Position numbers and translations under genes: made by a program
Assembly: GCA_964504155.1 (NCBI GenBank)
Contig: CAZDCZ010000011.1
Location: 1-44,082 of the forward strand
DNA length: 44,082 bases
Direction: 5' to 3'
DNA from: CAZDCZ01 sp964504155
GTDB taxonomy: Bacteria > Bacteroidota > Bacteroidia > Bacteroidales > UBA12077
Shown here: one piece after another, positions 1-7,030 of the stretch
Position numbering within the stretch: the stretch's first letter is position 1
Layout of the letters: the number at the start of each line of letters is the position of its first letter
Notes under the pieces: model-generated
Told to the model about the DNA's origin: nothing
What the model saw: only the letters and a program-made list of their open reading frames with translations
Databases searched by the model: none

Positions 1-22
1 ATACATATAAAAATTAATAGTA

Positions 23-56
23 TTTGTTTCTTTGTTAGAAAAAATAAATACTTTTG
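23..56 (+). promoter_or_regulatory. Bacteroidota-type promoter of the HEPN/SecB-like operon
   Basis: TACTTTTG at 49-56 matches the Bacteroidota -7 consensus TAnnTTTG exactly. A TTTG at 23-26 could be the -33 element, with a 22-base spacer against the usual 19-21. Transcription would start around 62-64, almost on the start codon at 67, so the mRNA would be leaderless or nearly so. No Shine-Dalgarno sequence is visible. Confidence 0.6.
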
Positions 57-66
57 CACTTAATTG

Positions 67-474
67 ATGAGTAAGTTAAAACAAAAATCTGATTTTAATA
101 TAGATGCAGCGAGTGCATTATTGGAGCAAAGTTTATTTGCACCTAGTGTTCATTGCTCATATTATAGCTGTTTTCAATTGCTAAAATACACTATAAAGGA
201 TTTTTTCGGAATTGATTATGAGACACAAGCTGTAAATATTTCCACATCTAAACAAAAAACTCATCAATATGTTGTAAATTACATAACAAATGAGTTAAAA
301 TCTTTAACTAGTGTAATTGAAAGTAGAGATTTTAAACGGAAGATTAATGACCTTAAGCAATTTAGAGTTGAATCTGACTATGAAAATATTGAAATAAGTT
401 TTGACAAAGGAAATGAAGCTTTCAATAAAGCAAACGAGATAAGGTCTTATGTTATTAATAATTTTAATGTATGA
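67..474 (+). CDS. HEPN-domain-like protein, candidate toxin of a toxin-antitoxin-chaperone operon
   Basis: A 135-residue, mainly helical protein with the landmarks of the HEPN fold of the PF05168 type: a SYYSCF segment (residues 31-36, the usual AYYAMF helix), KTH (64-66, the usual RSHSG position), RVESDY (100-105, the usual R-x-x-A-D-Y), then a helix with the NEAFNKA pattern. HEPN proteins are often ribonucleases or toxins, but the catalytic RX4-6H motif is not visible because D104-Y105 stand there, so nuclease activity is uncertain. ATG at 67 is preferred over the adjacent TTG at 64. The stop overlaps the next start as ATGA (471-474), indicating translational coupling. It is the first gene of three ending in a SecB-like chaperone. 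The fold call rests on motif recognition only. Confidence 0.7.
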   Translation: MSKLKQKSDFNIDAASALLEQSLFAPSVHCSYYSCFQLLKYTIKDFFGIDYETQAVNISTSKQKTHQYVVNYITNELKSLTSVIESRDFKRKINDLKQFRVESDYENIEISFDKGNEAFNKANEIRSYVINNFNV

Positions 475-848
475 AATCAAAAGAGTTCATAAAAGAAAAA
501 TTAAATGAGTTATTTGCTCAATTTAGTGATATTAAAATACAATATGAATATAGAGCAAATACTTATAGTCATTTAATTGAAGTTACTCCTTTAGTATTTT
601 TTAAGGAGAATAAAAATTACATAGCACTTGAAGCTGCGCTTGAAGACGAATTTGAATCTCTATTCCCTAATGAAAATATTGTGTTTATTTCAGAAGACTC
701 ATTATCTGAAATAATGAATCCTGATTTTAAATTAGGTTATGAATCAATTACTTTTGATAACGAGGGGGTTAATATTGACTTTATTGTTGAAGGATTTAGT
801 GAGAATATTGATTTTCAATATTTTAATAATTATGCATTAGCTGCTTAA
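471..848 (+). CDS. Unrecognised 125-residue protein ending in an ssrA-like NNYALAA tail; candidate antitoxin
   Basis: I do not recognise the family. The protein is acidic, has no membrane segment and no signal peptide, and seems a compact alpha/beta protein with a conserved-looking core (IEVTPLVFF near 36-44, NIVFISEDSL near 68-77). Its last seven residues, NNYALAA (119-125, codons 825-845), are the same as the end of the tmRNA tag GENNYALAA encoded at 13390-13419. In known bacteria that tail is a ClpXP degron, so this protein should be unstable unless its C-terminus is covered. It overlaps the HEPN-like gene by ATGA and lies 6 bases before the SecB-like gene. In toxin-antitoxin-chaperone systems the middle gene is usually an antitoxin with a chaperone-dependent C-terminus, which fits. 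Function is inferred from context. Confidence 0.72.
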   Translation: MKSKEFIKEKLNELFAQFSDIKIQYEYRANTYSHLIEVTPLVFFKENKNYIALEAALEDEFESLFPNENIVFISEDSLSEIMNPDFKLGYESITFDNEGVNIDFIVEGFSENIDFQYFNNYALAA

Positions 849-854
849 AAATAG

Positions 855-1265
855 ATGGAAGATTATTCAAAATTTCAATTTAAAGGTTTTAAAATTATTC
901 GCTCTGTAATTGAACGAAATGATAATGAGCCTTCAAAAAAAATATCTTTAAGATTTGATCCTAAAGGCTTTATTAATAAAAATGAAAGCAATTTTCAACT
1001 TCAACTTGGAGTGAAGATTGAAGATGAAAACAAATCATTCAATATAGAAATTGAATCAGTTGCAAATTATTCTTTTGAAAATAAAGAAGGATTAGACAAA
1101 CTAGATAATCTTTTTTATATAAATGCTCCTGCATTACTATTTCCTTACATCAGAGCTTACATTTCAACTTTGACGAACCTTTCTGGATTTGAACCAATTA
1201 ATTTACCTACACTAAATATGTTAGGATTAGGTAACGATTTAAAGAAGAATACTTCAAAAGTATAA
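855..1265 (+). CDS. SecB-like chaperone
   Basis: 136 residues against about 155 for E. coli SecB. The SecB signature is in the C-terminal half: NAPALLFPYIR (90-100) followed by a hydrophobic stretch and INLPTLNM (115-122), matching the ILFPYAR ... LNLAPVNF region of SecB. The N-terminal half looks like the SecB beta-sheet. The family binds unfolded or aggregation-prone polypeptides as a tetramer. Lone SecB-like genes in operon with small genes are typical of toxin-antitoxin-chaperone systems, where the chaperone stabilises the antitoxin. It starts 6 bases after the preceding stop, so it is co-transcribed. A general export role cannot be excluded, but the operon context favours a dedicated chaperone. 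Confidence 0.82.
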   Translation: MEDYSKFQFKGFKIIRSVIERNDNEPSKKISLRFDPKGFINKNESNFQLQLGVKIEDENKSFNIEIESVANYSFENKEGLDKLDNLFYINAPALLFPYIRAYISTLTNLSGFEPINLPTLNMLGLGNDLKKNTSKV

Positions 1266-1478
1266 CACTAGCCATAGATGGAAAAATGCACTGTTGCAAC
1301 AATGTGTATAAAACATAAGGGTTTTAGTGGTTTTTGAGCGTCATTACCAGCATCAATTTTAATGTATCCTGATGAGTTTGTAGCCCGCAATCTCTTACGT
1401 ATCATAAACTCAATGTTAAAGAGAGCTACCTTCTTTGCAACAAATTAGGAAGCCAAATAAATATTCGATAATAAAATT

Positions 1479-2378
1479 TTACTTGTAATTATTTATAAAC
1501 TCTACTATTTGTTCATTCTCGTCGGGGTGAAACCAATTAATTTCGGAATCGCGCTTAAACCACGATATTTGTCGTTTTGCATAATGTCGCGAATTTCTTT
1601 TTATAAGTTCTATTGCTTTTTCTAAACTAATACTTCCTTCGAAATGTTGGAACAGTTCTTTATATCCAACAGTATTTAGCGAGTTTAATTCTCTATCGTT
1701 AAAATACATTTTAGCCTCATCGATAAGTCCATCTTGTATCATAATATCAACTCGTTGGTTAATTCTGTCGTAAAGCTCATTTCGGTCTCGCATTAGCCCT
1801 ATTTTTATTATTGCGAAATCTCTTTTTTTCTTCGATTTCGACAAAAATGACGAATAAGGTTTACCTGTCATTATCGATACTTCTATTGCTTTTAATAATC
1901 GTTTCGGATTTTTCAGATCTACAACTTTATAATATTCAGGATCGAGTAATTGCAGTTGTTTTCGTAAGCTTTCTATTCCTTCTGTATTAAATTTTTCTCG
2001 CAAATCTTCTCGTAATTGTGTATCTATAGTTGGCAAGTCATCTATTCCATCGCACACAGCATTTATGTATAATCCTGAACCGCCTGTCATTATTACTTTG
2101 TTTCTTTCTTTAAAAAACTTGTTTAATATATTTATTACCTCGAATTCGAACATACTGGCATTATAATAATCGTAAATAGATTTATTACCAATAAAATGAT
2201 GCTTAACAGTACTCAGTTGTTCATCGGACGGAACCGCTGTTCCAATTTTAAGTTCTTTATAAATTTGTCGCGAATCGGAAGAAACAATTTCTGTATCGAA
2301 ATATTTTGCAATTTCGATACTTAAATCGGTTTTCCCAATTCCTGTGGGACCAATAATTACAATAAGTTTTTTGGTCAT
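1479..2378 (-). CDS. miaA: tRNA dimethylallyltransferase
   Basis: This enzyme transfers a dimethylallyl group from DMAPP to N6 of A37 in tRNAs reading codons that start with U. The 299-residue protein has the P-loop GPTGIGKT (10-17), the SSDSRQIY segment (33-40) with the catalytic aspartate, MTGGSGLY in the middle, and the C-terminal RQISWFKRD region typical of MiaA. Length is normal. It lies 14 bases downstream of the acyl-CoA reductase gene on the same strand, so the two are probably co-transcribed. Confidence 0.97.
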   Translation of the reverse strand: MTKKLIVIIGPTGIGKTDLSIEIAKYFDTEIVSSDSRQIYKELKIGTAVPSDEQLSTVKHHFIGNKSIYDYYNASMFEFEVINILNKFFKERNKVIMTGGSGLYINAVCDGIDDLPTIDTQLREDLREKFNTEGIESLRKQLQLLDPEYYKVVDLKNPKRLLKAIEVSIMTGKPYSSFLSKSKKKRDFAIIKIGLMRDRNELYDRINQRVDIMIQDGLIDEAKMYFNDRELNSLNTVGYKELFQHFEGSISLEKAIELIKRNSRHYAKRQISWFKRDSEINWFHPDENEQIVEFINNYK

Positions 2379-2392
2379 AACAAATCTAATTT

Positions 2393-3445
2393 TTAGATAT
2401 TTAGCAGAAATTCCATTGTATCAACATTATCGGCATAATCCCATAATTCGGGATATTGTGCCTTGCCAAAACCGATAGCATTTTTTACATTATTATCGTC
2501 GGATACAATACATTGAATATTTTCTTTATTAACTGAAAGATAATTATTTACATCTTCGATATTTTTGTAATTCTGATAATATAAAACAGCTATTGGCGAA
2601 GCCATACTACTATCTTCTTTAAGCAAAACAAAACCATTATCGAGATGTTTGATTTTATTCATTAAATATATCGATTTATTATAATCGTAATTGTTTGCAT
2701 ATTTATTATGAGAATATAATTTCTCGTAACATTTAATACTTTCAAATAAATTCTCGAAACAATAATCTTCAGGTATCAATAATTTCGATACATTACGACA
2801 ACCTAATCCGAAATACATAAAAACATCATTGGCTAGATTTTCTATTTGTTTACCTGTTTCTTTTCCGGTTAAAACAGCAATAGAATTCCTGTTTTTACGT
2901 ATTATATTAGGATATTTCCCAAAATAATACTCGAAATATCGCGAAGTATTATTACTTCCTGTAGCAATTACAGCATCAAATCCCGATAATTTATTCTCTT
3001 GAAATTGAATAAGATTTTCGAATTCAGGATTCAAGGAAATTAGATATAAACGAATTGCTTGCATTAATTTATTGTCTTTCGACGATAGTTTAGCTACAAA
3101 CTTATTGCCACTCAATAAAACGCATAACATATCGTGAAAACCAACAAGAGGTATATTCCCGGCAGTAACAACACCAACAGAACGAATAGGTTTATTTTCT
3201 GATAACTTAGGATACATATCTATCCATCTATTTATGTTCTTTGATTTTAACATCTCAGAGATAGCAATTATCGATAATCGCACATTCTCTTCGGAAAACC
3301 AAGCATTATAAATATGTATAGATTTAATTAAATTATTAAACTTCTCATATTCTCCATTTTGATTATCAAAATTATTATTAGAAAAATTTGACAAAAACTC
3401 ACCTAACTTTACAAAAGCATCTATTCGATCTACTAATTTTATCAT
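2393..3445 (-). CDS. LuxC-family acyl-CoA reductase
   Basis: A 350-residue protein of the LuxC/acyl-CoA reductase type (aldehyde-dehydrogenase fold). Recognisable parts are SVGVVTAGNIPLVGFHDML (89-107) in the nucleotide-binding region, AVIATGSNNTSRYFEYYFG (158-176), and GLGCRNVSKLL (213-223) with Cys216 as likely catalytic thiol. In LuxC proteins this cysteine carries the acyl group reduced to aldehyde with NAD(P)H. The physiological substrate in Bacteroidota is not clear; no luciferase or fatty-acid reductase partners lie nearby. It is the first gene of a pair with miaA. Confidence 0.85.
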   Translation of the reverse strand: MIKLVDRIDAFVKLGEFLSNFSNNNFDNQNGEYEKFNNLIKSIHIYNAWFSEENVRLSIIAISEMLKSKNINRWIDMYPKLSENKPIRSVGVVTAGNIPLVGFHDMLCVLLSGNKFVAKLSSKDNKLMQAIRLYLISLNPEFENLIQFQENKLSGFDAVIATGSNNTSRYFEYYFGKYPNIIRKNRNSIAVLTGKETGKQIENLANDVFMYFGLGCRNVSKLLIPEDYCFENLFESIKCYEKLYSHNKYANNYDYNKSIYLMNKIKHLDNGFVLLKEDSSMASPIAVLYYQNYKNIEDVNNYLSVNKENIQCIVSDDNNVKNAIGFGKAQYPELWDYADNVDTMEFLLNI

Positions 3446-3607
3446 TAATATATTAACTTATTATTATTATTATTTAAATAACGAATAATCATACTCAAAA
3501 GAATCCTATTAATTACAAAGAACTCATTAGAATAGAATAATAAATACAATATCTTAAACAGAAAAAACTGAATAAAATATTGTATTTACATTTAGAATTT
3601 TCTCATC

Positions 3608-3979
3608 TTACATAAAAGACTCCCATGGGGTAGCACTAAAAAATGTTCCTATTGCAGTACCAATAATTAATAAATATATTATTACACCCAAGACCAACAT
3701 TCCCGAAAGAGAAGTTCCTATTATGGCACAAACTTTACCTGCTTTAAGGTTCTTATATGAGCTTTCTGAGTATAAATCGGGATTAGCATTATACAATTTT
3801 ATAGATTTACTTGCAAGAACCAAAGCTATAATTCCTAAGGTTAATGCTATAAATCCATAACACCAACAACCGGCAATAGAAATAATTCCCATAACTAATA
3901 CTCCGCTGGAATTAGGCAAGGTTTGTTGGTTAATAATTTCTTGTGGTATTTTTGTTTCCATGGTATTTTGTTCTTCCAT
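3608..3979 (-). CDS. Small two-segment membrane protein (DUF4190-like)
   Basis: 123 residues: a polar N-terminus of about 28 residues, a hydrophobic segment with GIISIAGCWCYGFIALTLG and more (about 31-55), a charged loop rich in Tyr, Ser and Lys (YSESSYKNLKAGK), and a second hydrophobic segment (about 84-110). This resembles the Bacteroidota CCC-motif/DUF4190 membrane proteins. No biochemical function is known for such proteins. It overlaps the DUF2752 gene by one base, an arrangement common in this phylum. The short C-terminal tail ends in WESFM. Confidence 0.75.
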   Translation of the reverse strand: MEEQNTMETKIPQEIINQQTLPNSSGVLVMGIISIAGCWCYGFIALTLGIIALVLASKSIKLYNANPDLYSESSYKNLKAGKVCAIIGTSLSGMLVLGVIIYLLIIGTAIGTFFSATPWESFM

Positions 3980-4296
3980 TATACAAAAAAATTATAATAA
4001 GTTAATAATTTATAAATATAGCTTAAAATTACAATACTTGTATTACTAATAAATAAAATTAAAATAACTGTAGCTCCTTTTTTAAACTTAAATATTAGGT
4101 GTAAAAAAAGATAAACAAACATCAGAATTATTGGGATAAGTGCAGGATATAATTTTAAACTCTCTATTATATTCCCTTTTAAAAGTTCTATAAAAGCACG
4201 TTGCATACCACACCCTGAACACTCTATACCTAAATGTTGCTGATAAAAGCATACTTGCATATGCGATTCTAACCAATTAATTAATTTTTCTAACAT
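3979..4296 (-). CDS. DUF2752 membrane protein
   Basis: 105 residues with the DUF2752 hallmark CSGCGMQRAF (about 26-35), followed by two hydrophobic segments (YPALIPIILMFVYLFLHLIF and the region around ATVILILFISNTSIVILSYIY). The family is a small integral membrane protein of unknown role with a conserved Cys-x-x-Cys-Gly pair facing a membrane surface. It is the upstream gene of a one-base-overlapping pair with the small membrane protein at 3608-3979. No promoter of the TAnnTTTG type is evident upstream, and 4297-4577 holds no gene that I can see. Confidence 0.85.
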   Translation of the reverse strand: MLEKLINWLESHMQVCFYQQHLGIECSGCGMQRAFIELLKGNIIESLKLYPALIPIILMFVYLFLHLIFKFKKGATVILILFISNTSIVILSYIYKLLTYYNFFV

Positions 4297-4577
4297 TTCT
4301 TGATTTATAATTAATGCGAAGATATAATTTTAATTAATAGATTGAATTATTAATTAAAATTTCAAGACATTTCAATGCTTCTATAGTAACATTAAAACAC
4401 AAAAACATTGGCAATACATTCAAAATAATTTTACTAAATAACTAATTCTCCGATAAATATTTGATATTTTAACAAGTCATCGGATAACTATTAATTGTTT
4501 TGCTTATATACCCAAAATTACCATATATATAATTAAGCGAAAATATTTTTTATTAATTTGAAATTCTTAAATAATTT

Positions 4578-5408
4578 TTATTTCGAAAAAAGGATTGTAA
4601 TGTAATCAACTACTTCGTTCGATGGAATTATTTCGCCGGAATTTCCACGTGCTAATATATCGATATGTATATTTTCACTAAGCAACTTCGAATATTCTAT
4701 TAATGTCATTATTGGACCATAACCACAAACTGAAATATTTTTCGAAACAATCTCTGTTTGAACGCCAAACGAATCCATTTCTAATATTTTATCTATAACA
4801 TACTGGTCGTTGGCAAAACCAAAATCGGGACTCACAAAATGTGAAAAATCTGAAGAAGCAATAATAAGTATCTTTTTTTTTAGCAATTTATTAGTTTCGT
4901 ATATCGATTTTGCAAGGAATTTAGCTTCGGAATAATTTTGATAGGTCATAGTTATTGGCGCAATCTTAAATTTGTACGACAGAAAATATTGTAATAACGG
5001 CAGCATTACTTCTCCTGAATGTTCTCCTTTTTGTTCGATCTCAGAAACTGCAATATTCATATTGTTTGCAAAATCAGTATCAACTTCAATCAATCCTAAT
5101 GGAGTTTCCCATTCACTATGACTATCGAAAGATAGCTTTTCTCCAAAGCCTGAATGATTTGGGTTAATAATAAATATAGTATCGTACTTAACTGTTGAAT
5201 TTCGCAATAACTCGAAAAAATGAACTGCTTTAGATGCTGAAAACATATACCCTGCATGAGGTAGTACTCCTCCAACAATATCGTTTTTAGAAAATGTAGT
5301 ATCAATTAAAGATTTCTCTTTATTATAAATATCTGATATTTGCTTTTTTAACTCATTTTCATCAGACAAATAAAATTTCCCAGCAACTACCGGTTTTCTA
5401 ATATTCAT
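4578..5408 (-). CDS. amrB: MEMO-like protein (AmmeMemoRadiSam system protein B)
   Basis: 276 residues of the MEMO1 family, a fold related to class III extradiol dioxygenases. Conserved metal-site segments are LPHAGYMFS (His), NPNHSGFG (His), ASSDFSHFV (His) and VCGYGPI (Cys). The N-terminal RKPVVAGKFYLS is also typical. In many anaerobic bacteria and archaea MEMO occurs with an AMMECR1 protein and a radical SAM enzyme; the reaction of the system is not established. Here it is the last gene after acylphosphatase and the radical SAM enzyme, 43 bases downstream of the latter. The length shows that AMMECR1 is not fused to it. Confidence 0.92.
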   Translation of the reverse strand: MNIRKPVVAGKFYLSDENELKKQISDIYNKEKSLIDTTFSKNDIVGGVLPHAGYMFSASKAVHFFELLRNSTVKYDTIFIINPNHSGFGEKLSFDSHSEWETPLGLIEVDTDFANNMNIAVSEIEQKGEHSGEVMLPLLQYFLSYKFKIAPITMTYQNYSEAKFLAKSIYETNKLLKKKILIIASSDFSHFVSPDFGFANDQYVIDKILEMDSFGVQTEIVSKNISVCGYGPIMTLIEYSKLLSENIHIDILARGNSGEIIPSNEVVDYITILFSK

Positions 5409-5451
5409 AACAATTTATTTTTAATTCAAAATAATTTTAAAATATAAAATT

Positions 5452-6480
5452 CTATTTAAGATAAGTAAATATTTTATTTCCACATTTTTTACAACTACCA
5501 TCTTTATTTATTCCCACTATATCGAGCATATATCCTGAGCGACTTATTAAAAGATTACCACACTTATCACAATATGTATTATTCCCTTCAGCAAGCATAA
5601 CATTTCCTACATAAACATTTTTTAAATATTTTTTTGCGATTTTTAAAAAACTCATAATTAATGATATTGATGTTGGCTCGATAGTAGAATTATAATTAGG
5701 ATAATAAGCCGAAATATGCAACACAGTATCATCTCCTAATTCTTTTGCTATCCATTTTATCATATCTTCGAACTCTTTAGAATCGTCGTTTAAAGTAGGA
5801 ATTAGAAGATTTGTTATTTCAAGATGTTTACCTTGCTCCTTTATTAATTTTAAAGTATCTAAAACAGCTTGAAGGCTTGAAGCAGTATTCTTTTTATAAA
5901 ATTCGTTACTAAAAGCCTTTAAATCGACATTAAAAGCATCGATATATTTTATTAATTGTAACAAGGGTTCTTTACAAATATATCCATTTGTTACCATAAC
6001 ATTTTTTAAGCCTTTTGCTTTCACTAGTTTTGCTGTATCGAGCATAAACTCATAAAAAACAGTAGGCTCGTTATAGGTATAAGCAACACCTATATTATTT
6101 GGTTTCGATAATGCTTTTGATAAAATATCTGAGGGGCTATATGTTTTAAGATTAGTTTTATATTCTTGTGAATTAATTTGTGAAATTTGCCAATTCTGAC
6201 AATAAAAACATTTCAAATTACATCCTATACTTCCAATAGAAAGTATTTTGCTTCCGGGATAAAAATGGTATAAAGGTTTTTTCTCAATCGGATCGAATCC
6301 TATTGATGATATTTCCCCATAATTCTCCGAAAATAATTCTCCCTCATTATTATATCTAACTCCACAAATTCCAAACTTATTTTTATCGATAATACATCCA
6401 TGAGGGCATAATGTACATTTTACTTTTTTCGATTTTTGTTTTTCGTAAAACTGAGCTTTATGTATATTTTCGAAATCCAT
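5452..6480 (-). CDS. amrS: AmmeMemoRadiSam system radical SAM enzyme
   Basis: 342 residues. An N-terminal cysteine cluster CTLCPHGC (22-29) with C39 precedes the radical SAM motif CNLKCFYC (C87, C91, C94), which should bind the SAM-cleaving 4Fe-4S cluster. The sequence YTYNEPTVFYEF follows in the barrel. The C-terminus carries a CDKCG ... CKKCG zinc-ribbon-like pair. This architecture is that of the AmrS/PflA-like proteins found with MEMO and AMMECR1. It starts 2 bases after the acylphosphatase gene, so the two are translationally close. The substrate is unknown. Confidence 0.94.
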   Translation of the reverse strand: MDFENIHKAQFYEKQKSKKVKCTLCPHGCIIDKNKFGICGVRYNNEGELFSENYGEISSIGFDPIEKKPLYHFYPGSKILSIGSIGCNLKCFYCQNWQISQINSQEYKTNLKTYSPSDILSKALSKPNNIGVAYTYNEPTVFYEFMLDTAKLVKAKGLKNVMVTNGYICKEPLLQLIKYIDAFNVDLKAFSNEFYKKNTASSLQAVLDTLKLIKEQGKHLEITNLLIPTLNDDSKEFEDMIKWIAKELGDDTVLHISAYYPNYNSTIEPTSISLIMSFLKIAKKYLKNVYVGNVMLAEGNNTYCDKCGNLLISRSGYMLDIVGINKDGSCKKCGNKIFTYLK

Positions 6481-6482
6481 AA

Positions 6483-6752
6483 TTACCTAATAATAAATTT
6501 ATTATAATTTTGCAAGGGACTATTTTGCACATTAACATCAACAACACGCGCCATGGCCGGACCTTGCCAACACCAAATAACAAATTCTTCAAGTTTTTCG
6601 CCTTCCCCTTCAGCTTCTATATAAACACTTTTATTATACATATTTCTTACATAACCATAAACATTTAACTCGTGAGCTTTCTGTAATACGCTATATCTAA
6701 ATCCCACATTTTGCACTTTCCCCGTAATTCTTATCATTAAACATTTTTTCAT
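6483..6752 (-). CDS. acyP: Acylphosphatase
   Basis: 89 residues, the normal length for the family. The catalytic arginine is R19 in VQNVGFRY and the catalytic asparagine is N37 in GYVRNM. These enzymes hydrolyse the carboxyl-phosphate bond of acyl phosphates such as acetyl phosphate and 1,3-bisphosphoglycerate. It is the first gene of the cluster with amrS and the MEMO-like gene, with a 2-base gap to amrS. The tight linkage suggests joint expression; whether the reactions are linked is not known. Confidence 0.95.
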   Translation of the reverse strand: MKKCLMIRITGKVQNVGFRYSVLQKAHELNVYGYVRNMYNKSVYIEAEGEGEKLEEFVIWCWQGPAMARVVDVNVQNSPLQNYNKFIIR

Positions 6753-6996
6753 GTTCTAATAATTTATATTAGCCAAACCATTAACACTCTAACAATAACT
6801 ACTTAAGTATAATCAATCTTTATTTATGTAAAATTACAAAATCTGTTTATCAAGGTCAATAGCAATAATATCAATAACAAACATATTATTATTCAAAATA
6901 CATATTTTCTCTAATCTATATATTTATTATAAATGATTAAAACAAAGAGATATTCTAAAAACAATCTTAATATAAAATTATATTAATTTTTTATCT

Positions 6997-7004
6997 TAAA
7001 TTTG
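6997..7004 (+). promoter_or_regulatory. -7 promoter element of the permease gene
   Basis: TAAATTTG matches TAnnTTTG exactly, 26 bases before the permease ATG. No clear TTTG -33 element is seen at the right distance. Confidence 0.5.
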
Positions 7005-7030
7005 AATAAATTTCAAGTTTAATTTAATCT

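Noticed and set aside
4297..4577. Intergenic stretch checked for small genes or RNAs
   Set aside because: No open frame with a plausible start and no stable hairpin was seen.
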